DNA from: CAVTND01 sp963735955
GTDB lineage: Bacteria; Pseudomonadota; Gammaproteobacteria; Burkholderiales; Burkholderiaceae_F
NCBI GenBank assembly: GCA_963735955.1
Contig: CAVTND010000012.1
Coordinates: 310,001 to 374,000, forward strand
Length of the DNA stretch: 64,000 nucleotides
Reading direction: 5' to 3'
The position numbers were made by a program, and so were the translations under genes. The notes beneath the pieces were generated by a model. It was not told the origin of the DNA. It was given only the letters and a program-made list of their open reading frames with translations, and made no database searches. Below, one piece after another: positions 12,776 through 20,330 of the stretch (its first letter is position 1; every line of letters begins with the position of its first letter).

Positions 12776-13474
12776 TCAGGCTTGATGCTCGCCGCCGAGC
12801 CAGCGGTAGATCGAGTCCGCCGATGGCGCCGCCGATCAGCGGGGCGACCCAGAACAGCCAGAGTTGCTCGAGAGCCCAGGGCTCGGCGAACAGCGGCGAC
12901 ACCGGTCGAGCGCGCCGGATTGACCGAGGTGTTGGTGACCGGAATGCTGATCAGGTGGATCAGCGTCAGCGCAAGGCCGATCGCGATCGGCGCGAAGCCG
13001 GCCGGTGCGGCCTTGTGAGTCGACGCCGAGGATCACGATCAGGAAACCGGCGGTCAGCACGATTTCGATCACGAGCGCCGCGCCAAGCGAATAGCCGCCC
13101 GGCGAATGGTCGCCATAGCCGTTCGATGCAAAGCCACCCGGCGTCCAGCCCGCCTTGCCGCTGGCGATGACAATACAGGACCGCGCCCGCCGCGATCGCA
13201 CCGAGCAACTGCGCGATCACGTAGGGCAGGATCGTCCTTGCCCGGAAAGCGCCCGCCGCACCGTCAGGCCGAGCGTTACGGCCGGATTGAAGTGGCCGCC
13301 GGAGATGTGGCCGACCGCATAGGCCATCGTCAGTACGGTCAGGCCGAAGGCCAGCGACACGCCGACAAATCCGATGCCCAGTTGCGGAAAGGCAGCCGCC
13401 AGCACGGCCGAGCCGCAACCGCCGAAGACCAGCCAGAACGTGCCGATAAATTCGGCGCCAAGTTTGCGTGACAT
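12776..13474 (-). pseudogene. aqpZ: Aquaporin Z (frame interrupted ~5 times)
   Basis: Six-helix water channel of the inner membrane. Both pore signatures are visible, HFNPAVTLG and SVNPARSTG, and the pieces add up to ~232 residues, the size of E. coli AqpZ. Segments in order: MSRKLGAEFIGTFWLVFGGC; LPYVIAQLLGAIAAGAVLY; NGYGDHSPGGYSLGAALVIE; FAPIAIGLALTLIHLISIPV; LFAEPWALEQLWLFWVAPLI; GLIYRWLGGEHQA with a TGA at 12776. Frame changes lie near 13258, 13170, 13018, 12898 and 12812. Protein-level conservation between the breaks argues for sequence errors rather than decay. Start ATG 13474. It diverges from the SARP-like gene. Confidence 0.8.
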
Positions 13475-13621
13475 GTGGGAACTCTCCAGAAAGGGAAGTG
13501 GGGTCGCTGCGACTTCTAGTTGTTTGGCGCCGCTGGCGCGGCCAGCATTGTCGCAGCCCCGGAGCGGTTCAACCAGATCGAGCGGCCGGCGGCTCCGTCG
13601 CCGGCTCGATTCGCCCTCGGG

Positions 13622-13640
13622 TATAACGCGCGCATAACGC
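13622..13640 (+). promoter_or_regulatory. Direct repeat pair with 11-bp period upstream of the SARP-like gene
   Basis: TATAACGC (13622-13629) and CATAACGC (13633-13640) are direct repeats whose starts are 11 bp apart. About 9 bp further is TACAAG (13650-13655), a possible -10 box. SARP regulators bind direct repeats spaced by one helical turn a short distance before the -10, so I infer an autoregulatory site. The same arrangement recurs at 17163. The site also lies in the divergent space with aqpZ. Confidence 0.55.
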
Positions 13641-13770
13641 CGCCAGCCGTACAAGATCCCGGTTGCCTCTGATCAAACCGGGTCCGTCGGTCATGCTGCG
13701 TGGACAGTCGCGTGCTCGCGTGCGCAATGAATTGCACACGCGCCTTGCATTTCGATTTGCGGACCTGCCA

Positions 13771-16700
13771 ATGGCGAATCGGGCAACCCCTGCGATGCCG
13801 GAGAAACCGGCAGGCAACGCGATCCAGCTGATCCTGCTCGGAACGCCGCGGCTCGAGCTGGCCGATGGCACGTCGGTCGCACTCGAGCGGCGCATGGCCG
13901 CCCTGCTGGCGATGCTGGCGATCGACGGGCCGACGCCCCGCGCTCACGCCGCACAGCGCCTGTGGCCTGAGGCGGACGACAAGGGCGCCCGCAACAATCT
14001 GCGACAGCGCCTGTTTCGATTGCGTCAGGCCGCGCAGCGCGATGTGGTGCTGCCGGACACGACGCTCGAACTTGCCGAAGGCATCAGCCACGATCTGGCC
14101 GATCTGGGAGCACGGCTGGCGCAGGATCCGGAAGCCGCTGCCGGCGAGCTGCTCGGCAAGCTCAACTTTGATGACTGTCTCGAGCTGGCGGACTGGGTCT
14201 CGGCTGCGCGCGAGCAATGGGCGGTCGCGCGGCGCAATGCACTGGCGGAGGCCGCATCGCGGCTCGAAAGCGAAGGGCATGTCGCGCGCGCGCTGCGCTA
14301 TGCGGAGCGACTGGTCGCGGACGATCCCCTGCTTGAGCATGCGCATCGGCGGCTGATGCGCCTGCACTATCTGCGCGGCGATCGCGCCGCTGCGCTGACC
14401 GCGTTTGAGCGATGTCGCGAAGTACTCAAGCGCGAACTGAAGGCAACCGCCGGACAGGAAACGCTGGACCTGGCGCGCACGATCGACGAAAGCCGGACGC
14501 CGCTGCCGCGTGCGCCGGTCGCGCGACCGGTCACGGTGCTGCGACCGCCGCGGCTGGTCGGGCGCGACCAGGAGTGGAACGCCATCGAAAAGGCATGGCA
14601 GCAACAGCGTCTGGTCATCGTCACGGGCGAACCGGGCATCGGCAAGTCCCGACTGGCCAGCGACTGGTCATCCGCGGAGCCAGCGTCCGCAATGTTCGGA
14701 GCGCGGCCCGGCGACACACGAATCCCCTATGCGCTGCTCGCGCACGTGTTGCGCGGACTGATCGAGCGCTGGGGAGCGCCCGGGCAGGCATGGGTCATGG
14801 CCGAGTTGGCGCGGCTGTTGCCCGAACTCGGGTCCGCGCCCGCGGCGAAGCTCCAGACGCTGCAATTGCAGCAGGCGGTTGGGCAGGTGATCGGGACCGC
14901 GGCCGACGCCGGCCTGGGCGGACTGCTGATCGACGATCTGCAGTTTGCCGACGATGCCTCGGTCGAGTGCCTGTTGTGGCTGATGACGCAGGACAGCGGG
15001 CGGCGACTGCCCTGGCTGCTGACCGTGCGGGCGAATGAAGTTCCGGCCCTGCTCGGCGAGTGGAAAGCGAAGGTGGACGCCAGTTCGCTGGCCGAACTGC
15101 GGCTCGGTCCACTCGACGAGAACGCCGTCAGAACCCTGCTCGAGTCGCTGGCGATTCCCGGCTTCGATGTCGATGCGTGGGCCATGCCGATGGCGCGGCA
15201 TACCGGCGGCAATCCGATGTTCATACTCGAAACGCTGCTGGCGATGCAGGTCGGTGGTGCGGCGTTCGATGCGAGTTCACTGAAGCTGCCGGCGCCTGCC
15301 AACGTGGGCCAGTTGATCGAACGCCGGCTCAACCAGCTCAGCGCAGCCGCGCTGCGGCTCGCTCGGGTCGCTGCCCTGGCCGGACAGGATTTCAGCGTCG
15401 AACTGGCGGCGACCGTGCTTGGCCAGCATGCGCTCGACATTGCCGACGCCTGGCGTGAACTCGAATCCGCGCTGGTGATTCGCGACCAGGGCTTTGCGCA
15501 TGACCTGATTCTCGAGGCAACCCTGCGCACGGTGCCGGCGCCGATTGCGCGCGCATTGCACAAGGACATTGCGGGCTATCTCGAAGCGAACGCTGCCGCC
15601 CCGGCCGCCATTGCTCGCCACTGGTTCGAGGCGGAACAGTGGCGCAAGGCAGCCGACGCATTCGTGGCGGCCGCGAAGGCGGCTCGTCATGCGTCGAGGC
15701 GAGCCGAGGAGGTTGCCCATTGGCGACTTGCCGCCGACTGCTTCGACCGCGCCGGTGAACAGGAACGATCCTTCGACGTGCGCTGCGAAAGCATCGAGCC
15801 CTTGATACTGGTCGGCGGTGTCGAGCGGGCCAACGAGGTGGTCGAGAACCTGGCGCGGGAGGCGCGCGGAATTCAGCAACGGGTGGCGGCCCTGAATGCG
15901 CGCGCGCTGACTCGCCTGATGGCCGCAGATCACCCAGCCGGGGAGGCGGCTGCGCGGGAAGCGTTCGACCTTGCCGGCGGGCTCGACTCGCCCTGGCCGC
16001 GCTTCGAGGCTGCGCGCCTGCTGGCGGTCGGGCTCGCACAGGGCGACCGCGCCGCCGAAGCGCTGCCTCTGATCGAACCGTTTCGCGATCTGGTCGAGCG
16101 CGAAGGTACTGCCGATCAACGCGGCAAGTTCTGGGCCGACTACTCGTACGTGCTCAACTCCGCCCGCCAGCTGCGAAAGACCGCGGAGGCGCTGGCAAAG
16201 TCGATCGAGATCGCGCGCGAGGTCGGTGATTTCGCTGAACAGGCAACCTCGACCTCCAACCTCGCGATTGTTCAGGGCAACCTGGGCCGGGTCGACGTCG
16301 CGCTCGATCTGGCCGAACAGGCGCGGCGACTGCGGGCCCGAATCGGCGAAACCGGCGGCCCGCACGGAGCGGCGATCGACATGTACGTCGGCATGTACTG
16401 CGCAATGATCGGTCGCTACCGCGACGCGTTGGACAGCCTGGATGGAGCGCTTGCCTGCTTCGAGGCCGACGGCCAGACGGTTTGGACGGCGGTTGCCAAT
16501 AATCACCGGGCCGGACTGCTGATTGACCTCGGGCAGTTCGCCCGGGCGAAACAGGCGCTGGGAACGGCGAGCCCCTCGATCGACTCGGTACGCGCCCGTG
16601 TCGAGATATTGGCGGGACGGGTCGAGCGCGCGTTGGGAGGTACCGGCGAGGCCCGCTTTCGGCAGGCGTTGGCAGCGCTGGGCGAGCGCGGCGATGTCTA

Positions 16701-17142
16701 TATGCGAATGCTGACGCAGATTGATCTGGCGCTGATATTGCCGGCGGTAGACGCCGTAGCCCAGTGCGCGAGCGTGCATCGCACGGCTGAGGAAGCCGAA
16801 TACCTCGGCATTGCGGCCAAGGCCCGCCTGATGGGTGCGCGGCACCTGCTGCGCGCCGGGGAGACAGGCCTTGCGGCAGCCAAGCTGCGCGAGCAGCCTG
16901 CACACCTCTGCGGAGTGCGCCCGGCAGATACCTACCCGGCCGAAGCCTGGTGGGTTGCCTACGAAGTCTTTAGCGCTGAAGGGGACGCCGCCGCCGCCCG
17001 CAATGCGCTGGAACGGGGCATCGACTGGATCGAGCGCACCGCATTGCCCAACGTCCCAGAGGAGTTCAAGGACAGCTTTTTGAGCCGCAACCCGATCAAC
17101 AGAGCTATGCTGACAACGGCGAGTCGTCGCCTTCGAAGTTGA
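13771..17142 (+). CDS. SARP/AfsR-like transcriptional regulator with ATPase and TPR-like region
   Basis: Intact protein of 1123 residues. Order: an OmpR-like winged-helix domain (LILLGTPRLELADGTSVALE...RAHAAQRLWPEADDKGARNN), a BTAD helical domain (SAAREQWAVARRNALAEAAS to RELKATAGQETLDLA), a STAND/AAA ATPase with Walker A GEPGIGKS and Walker B LLIDDLQFAD, then ~600 residues of TPR-like helices. This is the layout of AfsR-type activators of Actinobacteria and of similar proteobacterial MalT/AfsR-like proteins. ATP and a ligand sensed by the TPR part would control DNA binding. Start ATG 13771 chosen because the winged helix begins soon after; ATG 13693 is an alternative. It is followed within 90 bp by the exported-protein run. 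Confidence 0.85.
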   Translation: MANRATPAMPEKPAGNAIQLILLGTPRLELADGTSVALERRMAALLAMLAIDGPTPRAHAAQRLWPEADDKGARNNLRQRLFRLRQAAQRDVVLPDTTLELAEGISHDLADLGARLAQDPEAAAGELLGKLNFDDCLELADWVSAAREQWAVARRNALAEAASRLESEGHVARALRYAERLVADDPLLEHAHRRLMRLHYLRGDRAAALTAFERCREVLKRELKATAGQETLDLARTIDESRTPLPRAPVARPVTVLRPPRLVGRDQEWNAIEKAWQQQRLVIVTGEPGIGKSRLASDWSSAEPASAMFGARPGDTRIPYALLAHVLRGLIERWGAPGQAWVMAELARLLPELGSAPAAKLQTLQLQQAVGQVIGTAADAGLGGLLIDDLQFADDASVECLLWLMTQDSGRRLPWLLTVRANEVPALLGEWKAKVDASSLAELRLGPLDENAVRTLLESLAIPGFDVDAWAMPMARHTGGNPMFILETLLAMQVGGAAFDASSLKLPAPANVGQLIERRLNQLSAAALRLARVAALAGQDFSVELAATVLGQHALDIADAWRELESALVIRDQGFAHDLILEATLRTVPAPIARALHKDIAGYLEANAAAPAAIARHWFEAEQWRKAADAFVAAAKAARHASRRAEEVAHWRLAADCFDRAGEQERSFDVRCESIEPLILVGGVERANEVVENLAREARGIQQRVAALNARALTRLMAADHPAGEAAAREAFDLAGGLDSPWPRFEAARLLAVGLAQGDRAAEALPLIEPFRDLVEREGTADQRGKFWADYSYVLNSARQLRKTAEALAKSIEIAREVGDFAEQATSTSNLAIVQGNLGRVDVALDLAEQARRLRARIGETGGPHGAAIDMYVGMYCAMIGRYRDALDSLDGALACFEADGQTVWTAVANNHRAGLLIDLGQFARAKQALGTASPSIDSVRARVEILAGRVERALGGTGEARFRQALAALGERGDVYMRMLTQIDLALILPAVDAVAQCASVHRTAEEAEYLGIAAKARLMGARHLLRAGETGLAAAKLREQPAHLCGVRPADTYPAEAWWVAYEVFSAEGDAAAARNALERGIDWIERTALPNVPEEFKDSFLSRNPINRAMLTTASRRLRS

Positions 17143-17162
17143 ATCGCGGTCGGCGAGGCTCG

Positions 17163-17181
17163 CATAACGCTTCCATAACGG
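17163..17181 (+). promoter_or_regulatory. Second direct repeat pair with 11-bp period, upstream of the exported-protein genes
   Basis: CATAACGC (17163-17170) and CATAACGG (17174-17181) repeat with an 11-bp period, matching the pair before the SARP-like gene in both sequence and spacing. A -10-like CATAGC follows at 17189-17194. The gene at 17232 starts 51 bp downstream. I infer a binding site for the SARP-like protein encoded immediately upstream. Confidence 0.55.
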
Positions 17182-17231
17182 CGACTCTCATAGCGTTCGG
17201 CCAACGCAGTCCAGTTGAAGGGGGCAAGCCG

Positions 17232-17594
17232 ATGAAACTTCTGACTCTGAAACAAGTCTCTTTCGCGCTGATGCTCGCATCCGCACTGGGCGCCCCTTCC
17301 GCGTTCGCTCAGTCAAAGTCAAAGGCCGCGCCGCCGCCCGCGCCTGAAACGGAGCAGGAACGGATGCAGCGCCAGTTGAACCAGCAGGTGATGGACGCAC
17401 CGTTCTCGGTCGAAGACCAGGCCAAGATCGATGCCTATGTCAAGAACGCGATGGAGAAGAACCTGAAGCCGTTGCAGGCACCGCCGACTTACTGGCGACG
17501 CGGCTACACCTGCGCCAATATCTACTCGTACGGATGGCGCGCCTACGGCGACTGCACTTACTACCACCGTTACTACGGCCGTTATTGGTACTGA
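17232..17594 (+). CDS. Small secreted protein with Tyr-rich C-terminus
   Basis: 120 residues. Signal peptide MKLLTLKQVSFALMLASALG...AFA|QSK with a likely type I cleavage site. The mature part has a Pro/Ala/Lys spacer, a helical Gln/Glu-rich segment and a C-terminus dense in tyrosine and tryptophan with one cysteine pair (RRGYTCANIYSYGWRAYGDC then YYHRYYGRYWY). Periplasmic or secreted; no family recognised with certainty. I chose ATG 17232 over an upstream in-frame start because it opens the signal peptide. First gene after the SARP-type repeats and 31 bp before the TraT-like lipoprotein gene, so probably co-transcribed with it. Confidence 0.7.
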   Translation: MKLLTLKQVSFALMLASALGAPSAFAQSKSKAAPPPAPETEQERMQRQLNQQVMDAPFSVEDQAKIDAYVKNAMEKNLKPLQAPPTYWRRGYTCANIYSYGWRAYGDCTYYHRYYGRYWY

Positions 17595-17625
17595 TCGTGA
17601 TTCAACGAAGCAACTGGGAGGCACC

Positions 17626-18372
17626 ATGAACCGCTATTCACGCATCGTCGCACTGACGGCCGTCGCAGTTGCACTGGCCGGCTGCGCGGCAACGACAACC
17701 ATGATCGCCAAGAAGGACCTCGACGTGCAGGCTCGCACCTCGACGGCGATCTTCGTCGAACCGGTGCCGAAGGATCGGCGAACCATTTATCTGGACATCA
17801 AGAGCGGTGTCATGGAGTTCGATCGCCGTCGCTTCAAGCAATTCGTCGTCGAGCAGTTCACAACTGCGAATGACAATGGCTACAAGATCATCGACAACCC
17901 GGACGATGCGCAATTCCTGATGGTCGTCTACGTGCTGAACCTCGAGAAGGCCAGCCCGACTGCGGCGCAGGCGGCGTTGGGCCAGGGTTATCAGGGCGGC
18001 GCAATTGCGGCGGGCGCGGCCATTGGCGGTGCGGCCACCCGTTCGTGGGGCGGCGCAGCGGCCGGGGGCGCGATCGGCGGAATCGCGGAGATGGTATCGG
18101 GCGCGGCAGTCAAGGATGTCACGTACATGCTGGTCAGCGACGTGCAGATTCAGGAGAAGGCTGCCAAGGGCGTGCTGGTACGCAAGGACACGCGGGTTGA
18201 TACCAAGGTGTCGGACGCCGGCGCCTCGCGGCAGACCAGTTCCGAAGTCACGAATCGCAAGGAGTACCGCACGCGCATCGTGACCACGGCAAACCAGGCC
18301 AACCTCGAACTGCCGGCGGCTGAGGAACTCATGTTCAAGAAAACCGCGTACGCGATGGCGGGTTTCTTCTAG
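17626..18372 (+). CDS. TraT-like outer-membrane lipoprotein (complement resistance / surface exclusion family)
   Basis: 248 residues, almost the length of F-plasmid TraT. Signal peptide with lipobox LAGC (Cys 20). The mature part follows TraT: KKDLDVQARTSTAIFVEPVP, a central glycine-rich hydrophobic stretch (GYQGGAIAAGAAIGGAATRS... AGGAIGGIAEM), AVKDVTYMLVSDVQIQEKA, and the closing EYRTRIVTTANQANLELPAA. Known family role: surface-exposed lipoprotein that blocks conjugation with identical donors and protects against complement. No transfer genes lie in the window, so a chromosomal envelope-protective role is more likely. GGGAGG precedes the ATG. Confidence 0.85.
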   Translation: MNRYSRIVALTAVAVALAGCAATTTMIAKKDLDVQARTSTAIFVEPVPKDRRTIYLDIKSGVMEFDRRRFKQFVVEQFTTANDNGYKIIDNPDDAQFLMVVYVLNLEKASPTAAQAALGQGYQGGAIAAGAAIGGAATRSWGGAAAGGAIGGIAEMVSGAAVKDVTYMLVSDVQIQEKAAKGVLVRKDTRVDTKVSDAGASRQTSSEVTNRKEYRTRIVTTANQANLELPAAEELMFKKTAYAMAGFF

Positions 18373-18387
18373 CCTGATCGGATAGGC

Positions 18388-18411
18388 AGCGCCGTCGGCA
18401 CTGGCGGCGCT
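18388..18411 (+). terminator. Hairpin after the TraT-like gene (weak terminator candidate)
   Basis: AGCGCCG and CGGCGCT form a 7-bp stem with a 10-nt loop, starting 15 bp after the TraT-like stop codon. No T-run follows, so it may be an mRNA-stabilising hairpin rather than an intrinsic terminator. Confidence 0.35.
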
Positions 18412-18549
18412 TCGAGCTTCACGACTGGCATCGATCAGGAAGTGGGCTGGGGACGCGCGATTGCCGCGTCCGCAGGCTCGTCTGCGAGTTGCTTCCTGTC
18501 TGACCGACCGAATGACTACGCTTCGCGCATGGCGATCGAAGGAAGAGGT

Positions 18550-19401
18550 ATGAATCGTTTGATCCGCCGCGTCGTTCTCGTCCTTGCTGTGATCGGCACG
18601 CCGGCCTGGGCGCAGGGAAGGCTCAATGCGGACACGATGAAGGCTTTCGGCGGCACGTATCAGATCGATTGCGGCAACAACGCATCGCCAAAGGCGACGG
18701 TGTTCCCTGATGCGCTGGTTTTCCTGCACGGCGACAAGCGCGTCGCCGGCTCCAGGCCTGAGTCGCAGACGTCGTACTACGGTAATAGCCCGCCACCGGA
18801 GTATCGGATCATGCTGGTAAGCGAGGCGCCCGGCGGGCAATTGATGTTTGCGATTCATGAGGACAAGTCCGGCTATTACCTGAAGGTCGATGGCGATGCG
18901 AAAGTGGTATCCACGATCGGCAAGCCGCTGACTCAGCAGAAATTCCGCCGCTGCGATGGTTCGGCGAAGCCAGTACAAAGCGCGGCCGCGCCGGCGGCGT
19001 CGGCACCGGGATATTCGGGCGCAAACACGGCGAAGACTTTCAAGGGCTACGCGCTGACTGAGCTTACTGCTGCGGGGTTGCTATATGACCCGAAGGCGAA
19101 AGCCACTTACTACAAGGCGCTTGGTCCTTTGTCCAAGGAGCAGTGGCTGGCGAAGTTGGACGGTCCGAGTTCGGAGAACAAGGCAGTCAAGGTGGCCGGA
19201 GCCGACTATATCCAAGTCAGCACTTGCAAGAACCACGACTGCTATGAGAACAGCGTCGTGCTGTTGTATTCGGGAGCGCAGGACGTCGTGTACGGCAAGG
19301 TCTATCAGCGGGGTAAATCGACGCTGATCGGTTCACCGCCGCCTGCCGTGGCGTCCGAACTGGAGCGGCTGTGGAAGACGGAGTTCAGGAAAGGAAAGTA
19401 G
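18550..19401 (+). CDS. Secreted protein with C-terminal Ivy-type lysozyme inhibitor domain
   Basis: 283 residues with signal peptide (MNRLIRRVVLVLAVIGTPAWA|Q). Residues ~25-140 form an unassigned domain with two cysteines, followed by an Ala/Pro/Ser linker (~140-160). The C-terminal ~120 residues match the Ivy family: FKGYALTELTAAG..., then STCKNHDCYENSVVLLYSG with the Ivy loop motif C-K-x-H-x-C at residues 226-231, which in E. coli Ivy is CKPHDC and plugs the lysozyme active site. Periplasmic inhibitor of C-type lysozyme or of the cell's own transglycosylases. The N-terminal extra domain is not part of classic Ivy. ATG 18550 opens the signal peptide. Confidence 0.75.
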   Translation: MNRLIRRVVLVLAVIGTPAWAQGRLNADTMKAFGGTYQIDCGNNASPKATVFPDALVFLHGDKRVAGSRPESQTSYYGNSPPPEYRIMLVSEAPGGQLMFAIHEDKSGYYLKVDGDAKVVSTIGKPLTQQKFRRCDGSAKPVQSAAAPAASAPGYSGANTAKTFKGYALTELTAAGLLYDPKAKATYYKALGPLSKEQWLAKLDGPSSENKAVKVAGADYIQVSTCKNHDCYENSVVLLYSGAQDVVYGKVYQRGKSTLIGSPPPAVASELERLWKTEFRKGK

Positions 19402-19471
19402 GCGAGTCAGCGCCAGCCGAAGTAGCGGTGGCGGGCACCGACGATCGACCAGCCGAAGGCACAACGAAGAG

Positions 19472-19621
19472 ATGAAGCCCACACGCGCAGCGATCGCACT
19501 GATCGTCGGTCTTGCATTGAGTTCCGCGTCGCGGGCCGCCATCTTGGGGGATGCCCAGGATCGCGGCGGCAGCTATACGACTTTCGACATGGAGCCACTT
19601 CGCAACAAGTTGTGGATCTGC
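19472..19621 (+). pseudogene. Short exported ORF, possible remnant of a PAN-like protein
   Basis: A 49-residue frame begins with a signal peptide (MKPTRAAIALIVGLALSSAS RAA) and continues DRGGSYTTFDMEPLRNKLWIC before a TGA. The start resembles the beginning of small PAN/Apple domains (GG-Y--F----C---C), and cysteine-containing codons follow in other frames up to about 19660, so the gene may be truncated or frame-broken. Weakly supported. Confidence 0.3.
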
Positions 19622-19657
19622 TGACCTGCTGCATGACCCTTGGGCGCGAGCTCACCT

Positions 19658-20200
19658 ATGCGTGCCTGGATCCTTGGATTTCTGTTGGCCGGCCTCCAGG
19701 TGTCGGCAGGCGCAGCGACGCTTGGCGATTTCGCCGGAGCGCTGGCGGCACCAGCGACCGCGAGTTATTCAGCCAACAACTGGAATGCGCTTGCGCCAAT
19801 CAAGGGAGTCAAGTGGCGCGATACCGCATTGAAAGAGACCCCGAGCGCGGTTGCGAAGGAGGGTGACTTCTCGCTCGATGGTCATGGGCGGGCGACCGCG
19901 CTGGTCGTCGGCGCGCGTCAGATGATGTTCGACATTGAGATCTCGCTTCCCCGGCCGCTCGACAAGAAGGGACTCGCACGCACACTGAAGGCGCAGTTCT
20001 CGCCGGCGACCCTGATCGAGCAGATCGGCGGCGACTGCCGAACGGCGGCAGCGCCAGGCGGCACGCGCGTGTATCGCTTGACCATTCCGTCCAAACGCGC
20101 GCTTTTCATGCGTGTCGAATTCCTCTCCGGCACGAGCTCCAAAGGCGGCGGCACGCGATTCACGCTGTCGATCGACAACAAGCCGAAGTGGGCGTGTTGA
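19658..20200 (+). CDS. Secreted hypothetical protein
   Basis: 180 residues with a clear signal peptide (MRAWILGFLLAGLQVSAGAA). The mature region reads as one soluble domain with two cysteines (GGDCRTAAA and the C-terminal KPKWAC), alternating strands such as RATALVVGARQMMFDIEISL and TRVYRLTIPSKRALFMRVEF. No family recognised. It is the last of four exported proteins in this stretch and could be part of the same regulon. The internal ATG at 19658 was chosen over 19640 because it opens the signal peptide. Confidence 0.65.
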   Translation: MRAWILGFLLAGLQVSAGAATLGDFAGALAAPATASYSANNWNALAPIKGVKWRDTALKETPSAVAKEGDFSLDGHGRATALVVGARQMMFDIEISLPRPLDKKGLARTLKAQFSPATLIEQIGGDCRTAAAPGGTRVYRLTIPSKRALFMRVEFLSGTSSKGGGTRFTLSIDNKPKWAC

Positions 20201-20330
20201 AGCCATGGCCTGTTCACAGGAAGTAGGCGGTCGCGCGGAGACGTGTGCGTTTCGTTCGGCTTCGATACGCAGTGTGCGTCAGGTGAGAGACGAGGTCGGG
20301 TAATGTAGGAGACCTGCACGAGGAGTCTGC

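Noticed and set aside
15277..16905. Long minus-strand open frame (542 codons) opposite the SARP-like gene
   Set aside because: No family features; it is the antisense shadow of a GC-rich coding region with strong third-position bias.
17189..17196. CATAGCGT as a third SARP-type repeat
   Set aside because: It starts 15 bp after the second repeat, not 11, and its core differs; more likely a -10 element.
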